This document shows, piece after piece, positions 9,469 to 20,384 of a stretch of 64,000 nucleotides of DNA. Under the pieces are notes generated by a model, which was not told where the DNA came from, made no database searches, and saw only the letters and a list, made by a program, of their open reading frames with translations. This stretch comes from Actinomycetes bacterium (lineage in GTDB: Bacteria > Actinomycetota > Actinomycetes > Jiangellales > Jiangellaceae), in the NCBI GenBank assembly GCA_021793295.1, contig JAJYTA010000003.1, positions 1 through 64,000 on the forward strand, read 5' to 3'. The translations under genes and the position numbers were made by a program. Each line of letters begins with the position of its first letter. Positions within the stretch are counted from its first letter, which is position 1.

Positions 9469-12400
9469 GTGAGACACGAGGGCCCCAACAGCGCCTTGAG
9501 GTCTCCCATCAGCGCCGTGGACGGCGTCACCCGTAAACCGTCGGCCAGCCGCATCACCGTCGTGCGCCCAGACCCAGTCAGCTTGAGGTGCACCTCGGTC
9601 ATCCCGGGATGCGTGGCCAGCACGTCCTTCAACCGGTCGACCATCGGCGGCGTGCACCGGCTGGTCGGCATGGTGACGGTGATCGGCCCGGACGGGGCGT
9701 CGGCGAGGTCAGGCAGGCTCAGCTCGGCCGCGATCAGCTGCGGCGACTCCTCACGCCGGTCCAGGCGTCCCTTGACCACGACGATCTCGTCTTCGGCGAG
9801 TTGCAGCGCGTAGAGCTGATAGGTGGCCGGGAAGAACATCGCCTCGATGGCGCCCTCGAGATCCTCGATGGTCACGATGGCCCAGGTGTCGCCGCGCTTG
9901 CTGATCTTGCGCTGCATCGACGTGATGAGACCGGCGATGGTGACGGTGGTGCCATTGGGCACCTCGTCTTCGTCGGCCAGGGTGGAGATGGGGCGGTCGG
10001 CGACGTTGGCGATGACGTGTTCGAGACCGAGCAACGGGTGATCGGAGACGTACAGGCCGAGCATCTCGCGCTCGTAGGCGAGCTTTTGTTTCTTGTCCCA
10101 CTCCGACAGCTCCGGCACCGTGACCTCGAAGCCCGTGGTCTCTTCGGCGGCACCACCGAACAGGTCGAACTGTCCGACCGCCTCGTTGCGCTTGAGGGTG
10201 ATGACGGTGTCGACGGCTTCGTCGACCACGGACACCAAGGCGCGGCGCGCGTAACCCATCGAGTCGAACGCCCCCGCGCGGGCCAGCGACTCGACCACGC
10301 GCTTGTTGCACACATTGACCGGGACCTTGTCCATGAAGTCCGGGAACGACTCGAATCGGCCCTTGGACTCGCGCGCGGCCACGATGCTGTCGACGACGTT
10401 GGACCCGACGTTGCGAATGGCGGTCAGCCCGAAGCGGACATCGGTGCCTACCGGTGTGAAGTCGCCGGCGGATTCGTTGACGTCCGGCGGCAGCACCTTG
10501 ATCCCCATGCGCCGGCACTCCGACAGATACAGCGCCGTCTTGTCCTTGTCGTCACCGACTGAGGTGAGCAGTGCGGCCATGTACTCGGCCGGGTAGTTGG
10601 CCTTGAGGTAGGCCGTCCAGTACGCGATGACGCCGTACGCGGCGCTGTGCGCCTTGTTGAACGCGTAGTCGGAGAAGGGGACGAGGATGTCCCACAGCGT
10701 CTTGATGGCGTCTTCGGGAAACCCGTTGGCTTTCATGCCCTCGGAGAACGGCACGAACTCCGCGTCGAGGACTTCGCGCTTCTTCTTGCCCATCGCCCGC
10801 CGGAGCAAGTCCGCTTTACCGAGCGTGTACCCGGCCAGCTTCTGCGCGATCTCCATGACCTGCTCTTGATAGATGATCAAGCCGTAGGTGGTGCCCAGGA
10901 TCGGCTCGAGCGCCTCGGCGAGGTCGGGATGGATCGGCGTGATCGGTTGCTGCCCGTTCTTACGCAGCGCGTAGTTGATGTGGCTGTTGGCGCCCATGGG
11001 CCCGGGGCGGTACAGCGCGATGACAGCGGAGATGTCCTCGAAGTTGTCCGGCTTCATCTGCCGGAGCAGGGACCGCATCGGCCCGCCGTCGAGCTGGAAC
11101 ACACCGAGAGTGTCGCCCCGCCCGAGCAGCTCGTAGGCGGGTTTGTCGTCCAGCGGCAGTTCCTCGAGAACGACCGGGTCCTTGCCGTTGCGCTGGATGT
11201 TGCGCAGCGCGTCGTCGAGGATCGTCAGGTTGCGCAGGCCCAGAAAGTCCATCTTGACCAGGCCGAGGTCTTCGCAGGTCGGGTAGTCGAACTGCGTGAT
11301 GATGGCGCCGTCCTGCTCGCGCTTCATGATCGGGATGGTGTCGAGCAGCGGCGCGGAGGACATGATGACCCCGGCGGCGTGCACGCCCCACTGGCGCTTG
11401 AGGTTCTCCAGCCCCTTCGCGGTGTCGACGACCTGGCGCACCTCGGCATCGGACTCGTAGAGCGAACGGAACTCGCCGGCCTCGGCGTAGCGCGCGTGCT
11501 GGGGGTCGAAGATGCCGTTGAGTGGAATGTCCTTGCCCATCACCGGCGGCGGCATCGCCTTCGTGATGCGCTCGCCCATCGAGAACGGGTAGCCGAGCAC
11601 GCGCGAGGCGTCCTTGATGGCCTGCTTGGCCTTGATGGTGCCGTAGGTGACGATCTGCGCGACGCGGTCGCTGCCGTACCGCTCGGTGACGTAGCGGATG
11701 ACCTCGCCGCGCCGACGTTCATCGAAGTCGATGTCGAAGTCCGGCATCGACATGCGTTCGGGATTGAGGAACCGCTCGAAGATCAGCCCGTGGACCAGCG
11801 GGTCCAGGTCGGTGATGCCCATGGCATAGGCCGCGATGGAGCCGGCACCGGAGCCACGGCCGGGCCCGACCCGGATGCCGTTGCGCTTGGCCCAGTTGAT
11901 GAAGTCGGCGACGACGAGGTAATACCCGGCGTACCCCTTGTTCGTGACGACATCGGTCTCGTACTCGGCGCGCTTGCGGGCTTCATCGGGGATGCCGTTC
12001 GGGTAACGCGCGTGCAGGCCGCGCTCGACTTCCTTGATGAACCAGGAGACCTCGTCCTCGCCCTGCGGCACCGGAAAGCGGGGCATGTAGGCGCCGGCTT
12101 CCTCGACGAACTTCACATCGCAGCGCTCGGCGATGAGCATCGTGTTGTCGCACGCCTCAGGGAAGTCCGCCCAGATCTCGCGCATCTGTTCGGCGGACTT
12201 GAGGTAGTAGTCGTCGCCGTCGAGCTTGAACCGTTTCGGGTCGGCCATGGTGGAGCCGGTCCCCACGCACAGCAGTACCTCGTGCGCCTTGGAGTCATCC
12301 TTGTGCGTGTAGTGCAGGTCGTTGGTGGCCAGCAGCGGCAGGGACAGGTCTTTGGCCAGGCGCAGCAAGTCCTCGCGCACGCGCCGCTCGATGTCCAGGC

Positions 12401-13061
12401 CGTGCTCCATGAGCTCGAGGAAGTAGTTGCCGGGACCGAAGATGTCGCGGAACTCCGCGGCGGCCGCGCGGGCTTCGTCGTACTTGCCCAACCGGAGCAT
12501 GGTCTGCACTTCGCCACTGGGGCAGCCGGTGGTGGCGATGAGCCCGCTGGCGTAGGTCTGCAACAGTTCGCGATCCATGCGGGGCTTGAAGTAGAACCCC
12601 TCGATGGAGGCCAGCGACGACAGCCGGAACAGGTTGTGCATGCCGCCGGTGGTCTCGGCCAGCATCGTCATGTGCGTGTACGCGCCGCTGCCCGCGACGT
12701 CGTCGCCGCCGCCGTCGCCCCAGCGGACTCGGGTCTTGTCGAAGCGGCTGGTGCGCGGGGTGATGTAGGCCTCGGTGCCGATGATGGGCTTGATACCGAA
12801 CTTGTTGGCCGTGCGGTAGAAGTCGTGCGCGCCGAACACGTTGCCGTGGTCGGTCATCGCCAGTGCCGGCATGTTCAGCCGCTGCGCTTCGGTGAACAGG
12901 TCGTTGAGCCGCGCCGCTCCGTCGAGCATCGAATACTCGGTGTGCACATGCAGGTGCACGAAATTCGCGGACGTGGACCCGGCACTCGACACGACGACTG
13001 ACGCCTCCTCGATGATCGACGACCACCACCCAAGGCGGACTCGCGATGGGGACGAGAGCAA
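9465..13061 (-). CDS. dnaE: DNA polymerase III alpha subunit DnaE
   Basis: [22 protein letters not shown] domain; [41 protein letters not shown]; true start may be downstream of 13061. Confidence 0.97.
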   Translation of the reverse strand: MLSSPSRVRLGWWSSIIEEASVVVSSAGSTSANFVHLHVHTEYSMLDGAARLNDLFTEAQRLNMPALAMTDHGNVFGAHDFYRTANKFGIKPIIGTEAYITPRTSRFDKTRVRWGDGGGDDVAGSGAYTHMTMLAETTGGMHNLFRLSSLASIEGFYFKPRMDRELLQTYASGLIATTGCPSGEVQTMLRLGKYDEARAAAAEFRDIFGPGNYFLELMEHGLDIERRVREDLLRLAKDLSLPLLATNDLHYTHKDDSKAHEVLLCVGTGSTMADPKRFKLDGDDYYLKSAEQMREIWADFPEACDNTMLIAERCDVKFVEEAGAYMPRFPVPQGEDEVSWFIKEVERGLHARYPNGIPDEARKRAEYETDVVTNKGYAGYYLVVADFINWAKRNGIRVGPGRGSGAGSIAAYAMGITDLDPLVHGLIFERFLNPERMSMPDFDIDFDERRRGEVIRYVTERYGSDRVAQIVTYGTIKAKQAIKDASRVLGYPFSMGERITKAMPPPVMGKDIPLNGIFDPQHARYAEAGEFRSLYESDAEVRQVVDTAKGLENLKRQWGVHAAGVIMSSAPLLDTIPIMKREQDGAIITQFDYPTCEDLGLVKMDFLGLRNLTILDDALRNIQRNGKDPVVLEELPLDDKPAYELLGRGDTLGVFQLDGGPMRSLLRQMKPDNFEDISAVIALYRPGPMGANSHINYALRKNGQQPITPIHPDLAEALEPILGTTYGLIIYQEQVMEIAQKLAGYTLGKADLLRRAMGKKKREVLDAEFVPFSEGMKANGFPEDAIKTLWDILVPFSDYAFNKAHSAAYGVIAYWTAYLKANYPAEYMAALLTSVGDDKDKTALYLSECRRMGIKVLPPDVNESAGDFTPVGTDVRFGLTAIRNVGSNVVDSIVAARESKGRFESFPDFMDKVPVNVCNKRVVESLARAGAFDSMGYARRALVSVVDEAVDTVITLKRNEAVGQFDLFGGAAEETTGFEVTVPELSEWDKKQKLAYEREMLGLYVSDHPLLGLEHVIANVADRPISTLADEDEVPNGTTVTIAGLITSMQRKISKRGDTWAIVTIEDLEGAIEAMFFPATYQLYALQLAEDEIVVVKGRLDRREESPQLIAAELSLPDLADAPSGPITVTMPTSRCTPPMVDRLKDVLATHPGMTEVHLKLTGSGRTTVMRLADGLRVTPSTALMGDLKALLGPSCLT

Positions 13062-13191
13062 CCCTATGCGCCCGCGCCGACACCGCTTCGCAGACTCACC
13101 GGCCGCCGCGCAGCCTGTGACTGATGAGGCAAATGTGACTATTGAGGAGCGGCTTCGACCTCCGCTCTGGGTGAAGAATGCGCGGGTGGAC

Positions 13192-13239
13192 GATCATGAG
13201 CAGTTTGCAGCGCTGTAGCGCCGCAGGCGCCTCATGATC
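13192..13239. repeat. Intergenic hairpin GATCATGAG...CTCATGATC
   Basis: Perfect 9-bp inverted repeat at 13192-13200 and 13231-13239. Confidence 0.7.
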
Positions 13240-13263
13240 TTGCCTGGACGCGTTGCGCTGCTT

Positions 13264-13416
13264 CGCCGTGAAGATCGCCGTGCACAAATATGCCGGCCCG
13301 ACCGGGTCGTGAAGGTCGTCGTGCACATATACGCCGGCGCGACCGGGTCGTGAAGATCGTCGTGCCGATTCGGGCCGACCATAGCGGCACTTTCGCGCAC
13401 GACGATCTTCACGACC
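13264..13416 (+). repeat. Repeat family 1, locus A: 3 direct copies of GGTCGTGAAGATCGTCGTG (13264, 13305, 13346; 41-bp period) plus one inverted copy (13398-13416)
   Basis: Read directly; first copy is CGCCGTGAAGATCGCCGTG, second has one change; third and inverted copies are exact with a 33-nt loop. Confidence 0.95.
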
Positions 13417-13549
13417 GAGTACGGCGGAGGCCAGGTTCCGATCACCTGGACGGATGCCCAGTACGACGAACGCTGCCGCCCAGGTGGAACGCACGCTGCA
13501 GCCCCGGCTGAACGAAAGCACACCACCGGGTGATCTCCGGGACCCGGGC

Positions 13550-14494
13550 TCAGCCGCGCCACACCGGCGGGTCGTCGTCTCCGGAGCGCTCCGCCGCCTC
13601 GAGCCCGGCCTCGATGACCGCTGCCACGATCGCCTCGATCGCCGCCCGCGACAGTGAGGGCGCGCGCCGCGCCATCGCGGTCACGATCTCAGCCTCGCGG
13701 GCGCGGTCCCGCCCGGCGTGTCCGCCGACGGGCTTGAGCTGCTGGATCCGCCCTGCCACTCCCACGCGGTACTCCAGCAACGTCGCGATGACGGCGTCGA
13801 TGCCGTCGATCACCTCGCGGCCGGCTCCCAGCGTGTCCGGGACCGCCGGGCGCACGAGTGGACCCAACCGCGCCGCCGCCTCGCGCGCCTGGGCCACGTC
13901 CGCCGCGCTCACTGAACCGGACAACCACAACGCGTCGGCCCCGGCGGCCACTGCGACACCGGCGAGCCCGCCGACGCCTGCGCCTGGACCGGCCGCCGCG
14001 GCATCGGCACCGGAGCACAGCCGAGCCAGCACCGGCACGCCATAGTGGTGCCTGGCTCGCTCGATCGCCGACGCGTGCTCCACGTCCACCACGACAGCGT
14101 CGATCGGACCGGCATCGCCGTCGGCCGCACCGGCGCCGTCACCGAGAGCGCCGAGCCGCAGCACGACCGGCGTGCCCGACCGCCTGGCGGCAGCCGCGTG
14201 GGCCGCGTGCCGGCCGGCGGAGTCGCCGACGACGATGCCGGCGGCCGTCCGCGCGACCGCGTCCACGACGTGCAGCCCGCCCCCGACACCGGTGACGTCG
14301 ACGATCGCCGCAGCGTCAGTGGACCCGACGGCGGCGACGCCGGCGGGCGCGACGACACAATCGACGTCAGCACCCGTACCGGGCGGGGCGATGACCGGCA
14401 CCGAGTGTCCGCCGACGGCGACGTCGCCGAACCTGACCACGGTCGTTCGGCGAGCCGAGCTCGCCCGCGCTGTCCGGTGCGTGGGGGCGGTCAC
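13550..14494 (-). CDS. Chorismate mutase (AroQ-like) with N-terminal degenerate DAHP synthase-like barrel
   Basis: C-terminal IDAVIATLLEYRVGVAGRIQQLKPVGGHAGRDRAREAEIVTAMARRAPSLSRAAIEAIVAAVIEAGLEAAER is AroQ-like; N-terminus VPVIAPPGTGAD... and PVLARLCSGAD...AVAAGADALWLSG recall type I DAHPS strands. Confidence 0.6.
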   Translation of the reverse strand: MTAPTHRTARASSARRTTVVRFGDVAVGGHSVPVIAPPGTGADVDCVVAPAGVAAVGSTDAAAIVDVTGVGGGLHVVDAVARTAAGIVVGDSAGRHAAHAAAARRSGTPVVLRLGALGDGAGAADGDAGPIDAVVVDVEHASAIERARHHYGVPVLARLCSGADAAAAGPGAGVGGLAGVAVAAGADALWLSGSVSAADVAQAREAAARLGPLVRPAVPDTLGAGREVIDGIDAVIATLLEYRVGVAGRIQQLKPVGGHAGRDRAREAEIVTAMARRAPSLSRAAIEAIVAAVIEAGLEAAERSGDDDPPVWRG

Positions 14495-14828
14495 ATGAGC
14501 TCCTGTCCGGTGAGCACCAGCGCCGAGGCTGCGCCCGGCCGACGGATGCGTGGAAATGCTCCAGGCTTTCGCCTGAGGCGTTCAGGTGCCGACTCGGGGT
14601 GGGGTATGTCCCGCGTCCGCTATCCGACGCGGCCGGCGATCCGGGCCGGCTCGGTCACGACGTGACGACATGCGTATGGCATGGCTCAGGGCGTAGGCAT
14701 GGCATGGGTATGTCGCGGAGATTACCTGCACAGCGACCACGGCGTCCACCAACCGGACAAATCCGCTCGTATCGCGAGACGCCGTCACGGCGCCGGGCCG
14801 GGAGCGGCCTACGCCGTCCTGCAGCGGC

Positions 14829-15752
14829 TCAGCCGGCCAGTCGGTCGAGGGCGGACTGGAGGTCGGCCGGGTACGGAGACGAGAACTCCACCCGCTCCCC
14901 CGTGCCCGGATGCTCGAAGCCGAGCCTGACGGCGTGCAACCACTGTCGTTCGAGACCGAGCCGCGCCGACAGCGCCGGATCGGCGCCATAAGTCGCATCG
15001 CCCACACACGGATGGCGCAGTGCGCTCATGTGCACCCGGATCTGGTGCGTGCGTCCGGTCTCGAGGCGGATCTCGAGCAGGCTCGCCGCGGGGAACGCCT
15101 CCAGCGTCTCGTAATGGGTCACGCTGGGCCGCCCGCCGGCAACGACGGCCCACTTGTAGTCGTGCACCGGATGGCGGTCGATCGGGGCGTCGACGGTCCC
15201 GCGGGACGGGTCGGGGTGCCCTTGGACCAGGGCGTGGTAGATCTTGTCGACCGAACGCTGCTTGAACTGCCGTTTCAGTGACGAGTACGCACGCTCGGAC
15301 TTGGCGACGACCATCACTCCGCTGGTCCCGACGTCGAGTCGGTGCACGATGCCTTGGCGCTCAGCCGCCCCACTCGTGGTGATGGTGAACCCGGAGCCGG
15401 CCAGCCCACCTACGACCGTCGGGCCGCTCCACCCCGGGCTGGGGTGCGCCGCGACGCCGACCGGCTTGTCGACCACGACGATGTCCGCGTCGTCGTGGAT
15501 CACCCGCATCCCGGCCACCTGCTCGGGCACGACCTGGACCGGGGCCGGCTGCGCGGGGATGTCGACCTCCAGCCACGCGCCCCCGCGCACTCGCGCCGAC
15601 TTCGCCGACACGGCGCCGTCGACGACGACGTGGCCGTCCTCGATCAAACTCGCCGCCTTCGAGCGCGAGAATCCGAACAGCCGCGACAGGGCCGCGTCGA
15701 GACGCTCTCCTTCGAGGCCGTCCGGTACCGGCAGGCTGCGCCGCTCGGTCAC
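14829..15752 (-). CDS. rluD: RluA/RluD-family 23S rRNA pseudouridine synthase
   Basis: S4 domain N-terminus; [57 protein letters not shown]. Confidence 0.93.
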   Translation of the reverse strand: MTERRSLPVPDGLEGERLDAALSRLFGFSRSKAASLIEDGHVVVDGAVSAKSARVRGGAWLEVDIPAQPAPVQVVPEQVAGMRVIHDDADIVVVDKPVGVAAHPSPGWSGPTVVGGLAGSGFTITTSGAAERQGIVHRLDVGTSGVMVVAKSERAYSSLKRQFKQRSVDKIYHALVQGHPDPSRGTVDAPIDRHPVHDYKWAVVAGGRPSVTHYETLEAFPAASLLEIRLETGRTHQIRVHMSALRHPCVGDATYGADPALSARLGLERQWLHAVRLGFEHPGTGERVEFSSPYPADLQSALDRLAG

Positions 15753-15801
15753 GCCGAACCGGCTCTGACCGCTCGGGCCCCGCCCGCAGCGCCGACGAGC
15801 G

Positions 15802-16281
15802 TCAACGGCGCTCCTGGCGCTGTTTGCAGGCCATGCACAGGGTGGCTCGGGGGAACGCCTGCAGGCGCGCCTTGCCGATGGGATTGCCGCAGTTCTCGCA
15901 CACGCCGTACGTGCCGGCCCGGATACGGTTCAATGCCCGTTCGGTCTGGGTCAGCATCTCGCGGTGACTCGCCGCCAGCGACATCTCGTGCTCGCGCTCG
16001 AACGTCTTCGACCCCGTGTCGGCCTGGTCTTCGCCTCCGGTGTCACCGGCGCGGAGCAGATCGGCGATGTCGGCCTCGGCCTCGTCGATCTCCGCTCGCA
16101 GGCGGGTGGCCTCGGCTTCCAGGACCTGCTGGACCTCGCTCAGCTCTTCAGCCGTCCACGGGTCTTCGTCAGCGCGAACGACCAGCGCCGACGCCGCGGC
16201 CTCCGTGGCCCCGGTCGCATCTTCGTCGGCCACCGTACTCACCTTCGCCTTCGCTGCCCGCCCGCGTTGCCGTTCCGCCAT
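15802..16281 (-). CDS. TraR/DksA family C4 zinc-finger protein
   Basis: [39 protein letters not shown]. Confidence 0.93.
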   Translation of the reverse strand: MAERQRGRAAKAKVSTVADEDATGATEAAASALVVRADEDPWTAEELSEVQQVLEAEATRLRAEIDEAEADIADLLRAGDTGGEDQADTGSKTFEREHEMSLAASHREMLTQTERALNRIRAGTYGVCENCGNPIGKARLQAFPRATLCMACKQRQERR

Positions 16282-16376
16282 GATGGATCCCCCAGTTCCA
16301 CAAAGCCCGCCGCCCAACTACCCCGTCCCTGCTACAAAGCCAGGTCCGGTGAGAATAGATCCTGATGCGGCCTGCA

Positions 16377-16640
16377 TCAATTCTCGCCCCCCATGAGCTC
16401 GGCAACACGATCGCCGTACACGTCGGGAACCTCGACGATCTTCGTTCTGCTGTTCGACCCGGTGACCAAGATCACCTCACGCTTGCGACACCCGATGGCC
16501 TCGGCCAGCGCGTCGAGCGCCGCTCGGGTCGCGCGCCCCTCGACGGCCCGGGCGGTGACGGCCACCACCAGAGCATCGCCGTACCGGCCACCGACCCGGA
16601 CCCGCGCGGATCCGGGCTTGACCCTGATGGTGACGCGCAT
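16377..16640 (-). CDS. DUF167 (YggU) family protein
   Basis: MRVTIRVKPGSARVRVGG...AVEGRATRAALDALAEAIGCRKREVILVTGSNSRTKIVEV. Confidence 0.88.
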   Translation of the reverse strand: MRVTIRVKPGSARVRVGGRYGDALVVAVTARAVEGRATRAALDALAEAIGCRKREVILVTGSNSRTKIVEVPDVYGDRVAELMGGEN

Positions 16641-16694
16641 CGCTCCAGCGTGCCACATGCCGTCGCGCAAATGCCGCGACCGGGTCCGCGCCCC

Positions 16695-17009
16695 GTGCGT
16701 ACACTGGGACGGCGAGCAGGCGTCGATGGGACAAGTAGCCGTGTCGACGGTCCACAGCGAGCCGGGGACGGTGCGAGCCCGGCGACACGAGCACAGGCGA
16801 AGATCACCCCGGAGCCGCCGGAAGAAAGGCGCTGTCGGCATGACGGCGCTGACTAGACCCGGCCGCAGGTAACGAAGCGGGCCACGTGCTGATGTTCGGC
16901 GTGGCCAAGGAGGGTGGTACCGCGGGGTTCACCTCGTCCCTCCGTCGTACGACCGGTCCGGCCGGGCACCCCCGAGCCGGAACACCACGACGGAGGACCG
17001 CACGGACTG
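16695..17009 (+). ncRNA. T-box leader of ileS (translational class)
   Basis: T-box core AAGGAGGGTGGTACCGCGG (about 16907-16925); candidate Ile specifier ATC at 16803-16805; CCTCCGTCGT (16939-16948) perfectly complementary to ACGACGGAGG (16987-16996), which contains the ileS SD. Confidence 0.88.
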
Positions 17010-20000
17010 ATGGACGACACCGCGGCGAACACCTCGCCCACCTACCGCGCACTGCCGGCCCAGATCGACCTGCCGGCCATGGAGCACGAGATCCTCGCCT
17101 TCTGGCGCGAGAACGACGTGTTCGCTCAGACGCTGAAACACAGCGAAGGCAGCCCGCAATGGACCTTCTACGAGGGCCCGCCCACGGCGAACGGGATGCC
17201 TGGAGCCCACCACATCGAGTCGCGAGTCTTCAAGGACGTCTTCCCGCGGTACCGCACGATGAAGGGCTACCACGTCCCGCGCATCGCCGGCTGGGACTGC
17301 CACGGCCTGCCGGTCGAGATCACCGTCGAGAAGGAACTGGGCTTCACCGGCAAGGGCGACATCGAGGCCTACGGCGTCGCCGAGTTCAACGCCAAGTGCC
17401 GTGAGTCCGTGCTGCGCCACGTCGACGCGTTCGAAGAGATGACCGAGCGGATGGGTTACTGGGTCGACATGTCCCAGGCCTATCGCACCATGGACGCCTC
17501 GTACGTGCAGAGCGTGTGGTGGTCGCTCAAGCAGGTCTTCGACTCCGGGCTGCTCGTCGAGGACCACCGGGTCGCGCCGTACTGCCCACGCTGCGGAACC
17601 GGGCTGTCCTCGCACGAGTTGGCCCAGGGCTACGAGACGGTCGTCGACCCGTCGGTGTTCGTCCGGATGCCGCTGACCTCCGGCCCGCTGGCGAATGCGG
17701 CGTCGTTGCTGGCCTGGACCACCACCCCGTGGACCCTGGTGTCGAACACCGCGGTCGCCGCGCACCCGGACGTCACGTACGTGGCGGCCACCGACGGCTC
17801 CGAGACGCTCGTGGTGGCCGAACCGCTGTTCGAGGCCGTGCTCGGCGAGGGCTGGACGGTCACGTCGCGCTTCAGCGGCTCGGACATGGAACGCTGGACC
17901 TACCGGCGCCCCTTCGAGCTGGTGGAGCTGAACGCCGACGACGTCGAGCCGAACATCGTCGTCGTCGACGAGTACGTCACCACCGACGACGGCACCGGCC
18001 TGGTCCACCAGGCGCCCGCGTTCGGCGCCGACGACCTGCGCGTCGGCCGTCGCTACGGGCTTCCGGTGGTGAACCCGGTGCGGCCGGACGGGACGTTCGC
18101 CCCCGACGTCCCCCTGGTGGGCGGGCAGTTCTTCAAGCACGCCGACGCCGACCTCGTCCGTGACCTCGACGACCGCGGGCTGCTGTTCCGCCATGTGCCC
18201 TACGAGCACGACTACCCGCACTGCTGGCGCTGCCACACGCCCTTGATGTACTACGCGCAGCCGTCCTGGTACATCCGCACCACCCAGATCAAGGACGCGT
18301 TGCTGCGCGAGAACGAGAAGACGACCTGGTACCCGGAGTCGGTGAAGTGGGGCCGCTACGGCGAATGGCTGCGCGGCAACGTCGACTGGGCGCTGTCGCG
18401 TAACCGCTACTGGGGAACGCCGCTGCCGATCTGGCGCAACGACGAGGACCCCTCGCATCTGGTCTGCGTCGGTTCGCTGGCCGAGCTCTCGGAGCTGGCC
18501 GGGCAGGACCTGTCCGAGCTGGACCCGCACCGTCCGTACGTCGACGACGTCACGTTCACCCTGCCCGGGGTGGCCGGGACGTTCCGCCGCGAGCCCTACG
18601 TCATCGACGTGTGGTACGACTCCGGCGCGATGCCGTTCGCCCAGTGGGGCTACCCGCACGCGCCGGGCAGTGTCGAGGCGTTCCAGAAGGCCTACCCCGC
18701 CCAGTACATCTGCGAGGCCCTCGACCAGACCCGGGGCTGGTTCTACACGCTGATGGCGATCGGCACGCTCGTCTTCGACCGCTCGTCGTACGAGAACGTC
18801 GTCTGCCTGGGGCTGATCCTGGCCGAGGACGGCCGCCGGATGAGCAAGCACCTGGGCAACATCCTCGAGCCGATCCCGCTCATGGACAGCCACGGCGCCG
18901 ACGCCGTGCGGTGGTTCATGCTGGCCAGCGGGTCCCCGTGGCTCCCGCGGCGCGTCGGTGACGCGGCCTTGTCCGAGGCCGTCCGCAAGGTGTTGCTGAC
19001 GTACTGGAACACCGCGTCGTTCCTGGCCCTGTACGGCCGCACGTCCGGCTGGTCCCCCACCCCGGGCGGCCGCTCCGGCGAGGTCACGCCACCGGCCGAG
19101 CGACCGGTTCTGGACCGGTGGGCGCTCTCGGAGCTGCACCGGCTGGTCCGCGACGTCGACGACGCCATGGACCGCTTCGACACCCAGTACGCCGGCGCGC
19201 GGCTGACGACGTTCGTCAACGACCTGTCCAACTGGTACGTGCGCCGGTCACGGCGACGGTTCTGGGAGGGCGATCCGGCCGCACTGGCGACGCTGCACGA
19301 ATGCGTGGAGACGCTCACCCGGCTGCTGGCACCGATGGTGCCGTTCATCACCGAACGGGTCTGGCAGGATCTCGTCGTCCCGGTCGACCCAGATGCCCCG
19401 GCCTCGGTGCACATGGCTGACTGGCCGGCCGCCGATGCCTCCCTGGTGGACGACGACCTCGCCGAGGAAGTGGCGCTGACCCGACGGCTGGTCGAGCTCG
19501 GCCGGGCCGCGCGCGCACAGTCCAAGGTGCGGACTCGCCAGCCGCTCTCGCGCGCCCTGGTCAGCGCACGCGGGTGGGAATCGCTACGCGCCGACCTGCG
19601 CACCGAGCTGGCCGATGAGCTCAACGTGGTCGACGTCGCTTCCGTGGCCGAGTCCGGCGGGGAGACCGAGCAACTCGTCGACGTTTCGGTGAAGGCCAAC
19701 TTCCGCTCGCTGGGCAAGCGATTCGCCAAAGACACGCCGAAGGTCGCCGCCGCGGTCGCAGCGGCCGATGCCGAGGCGCTGTCGGCGGCGCTGAAGGCCG
19801 ACGGGAGCGCGCACGTCGAGGTCGAGGGGCTCGGTTCGGTCGAGATCACGCCCGACGACGTCGTCGTCACCGAGACTCCGCGCGCCGGCTGGGCGGTCGC
19901 CCGCGAGGGTGAGACCGTGGCGCTCGACCTGACGCTGACCGACGAGCTGGTCCGGGCGGGGCTGGTGCGAGAGGCGGTACGCCTGGTGCAGGACGCACGC

Positions 20001-20219
20001 AAGTCCGCCGGTTACGACGTCAGCGACCGGATCGAGTTGGCGTGGCAGGCTACCGAGCCGATGGCCGCGGCGTTGCGCGAGCACGGCGACCTGCTCGCCG
20101 ACGAGGTTCTCGCCTCCACCGTGCACGAGGGGCTCGACGCGTTGGCCGGCGAACCCGACCGCAGCGACGACGAGCTCGGGCTCACCTTCCGTCTGCGCCG
20201 CACCACCCCGAGCTCGTGA
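17010..20219 (+). CDS. ileS: Isoleucyl-tRNA synthetase
   Basis: FYEGPPTANGMPGAHHIESRVFKDVFPRYRTMKGYHVPRIAGWDCHGLPVEITVEKELG; RRMSKHLGNILEP. Confidence 0.97.
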   Translation: MDDTAANTSPTYRALPAQIDLPAMEHEILAFWRENDVFAQTLKHSEGSPQWTFYEGPPTANGMPGAHHIESRVFKDVFPRYRTMKGYHVPRIAGWDCHGLPVEITVEKELGFTGKGDIEAYGVAEFNAKCRESVLRHVDAFEEMTERMGYWVDMSQAYRTMDASYVQSVWWSLKQVFDSGLLVEDHRVAPYCPRCGTGLSSHELAQGYETVVDPSVFVRMPLTSGPLANAASLLAWTTTPWTLVSNTAVAAHPDVTYVAATDGSETLVVAEPLFEAVLGEGWTVTSRFSGSDMERWTYRRPFELVELNADDVEPNIVVVDEYVTTDDGTGLVHQAPAFGADDLRVGRRYGLPVVNPVRPDGTFAPDVPLVGGQFFKHADADLVRDLDDRGLLFRHVPYEHDYPHCWRCHTPLMYYAQPSWYIRTTQIKDALLRENEKTTWYPESVKWGRYGEWLRGNVDWALSRNRYWGTPLPIWRNDEDPSHLVCVGSLAELSELAGQDLSELDPHRPYVDDVTFTLPGVAGTFRREPYVIDVWYDSGAMPFAQWGYPHAPGSVEAFQKAYPAQYICEALDQTRGWFYTLMAIGTLVFDRSSYENVVCLGLILAEDGRRMSKHLGNILEPIPLMDSHGADAVRWFMLASGSPWLPRRVGDAALSEAVRKVLLTYWNTASFLALYGRTSGWSPTPGGRSGEVTPPAERPVLDRWALSELHRLVRDVDDAMDRFDTQYAGARLTTFVNDLSNWYVRRSRRRFWEGDPAALATLHECVETLTRLLAPMVPFITERVWQDLVVPVDPDAPASVHMADWPAADASLVDDDLAEEVALTRRLVELGRAARAQSKVRTRQPLSRALVSARGWESLRADLRTELADELNVVDVASVAESGGETEQLVDVSVKANFRSLGKRFAKDTPKVAAAVAAADAEALSAALKADGSAHVEVEGLGSVEITPDDVVVTETPRAGWAVAREGETVALDLTLTDELVRAGLVREAVRLVQDARKSAGYDVSDRIELAWQATEPMAAALREHGDLLADEVLASTVHEGLDALAGEPDRSDDELGLTFRLRRTTPSS

Positions 20220-20305
20220 AATGATCATGTTCACTAGGCAATCACCAGCCACACCACCCGTGTACGCCTGGTGATGCAGCACAACGCCTAGTGGTGCGCA
20301 TGATC
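20217..20305 (+). repeat. Repeat family 2, copy 1: ~80-bp structured element immediately after the ileS stop codon
   Basis: AATGATCATGTTCACTAGGC...GCCTAGTGGTGCGCATGATC with inner ATCACCAG/CTGGTGAT stem; matches the reverse complement of 58568-58649. Confidence 0.9.
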
Positions 20306-20316
20306 TGGTGAGCACA

Positions 20317-20359
20317 ACTGAGCCCGGTGCCGTGACCACGTCACGGCACCGGGCTCAGT
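20317..20359. terminator. Strong hairpin, probable bidirectional terminator between ileS and divIVA
   Basis: ACTGAGCCCGGTGCCGTGAC-CAC-GTCACGGCACCGGGCTCAGT, 20-bp perfect stem; no T-tract. Confidence 0.85.
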
Positions 20360-20384
20360 CAGCGGAATGACCGCAGATGACGCC

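Noticed and set aside
10647-13001. 784-aa plus-strand ORF antisense to dnaE
   Set aside because: Shadow ORF from GC-rich codon bias; the minus strand encodes an unambiguous DnaE.
14650-14750. Short ATGGCATGG repeats upstream of the chorismate mutase gene
   Set aside because: Short and irregular; cannot separate from chance without more copies.
16929-19139. 736-aa minus-strand ORF antisense to ileS
   Set aside because: Shadow ORF of ileS.
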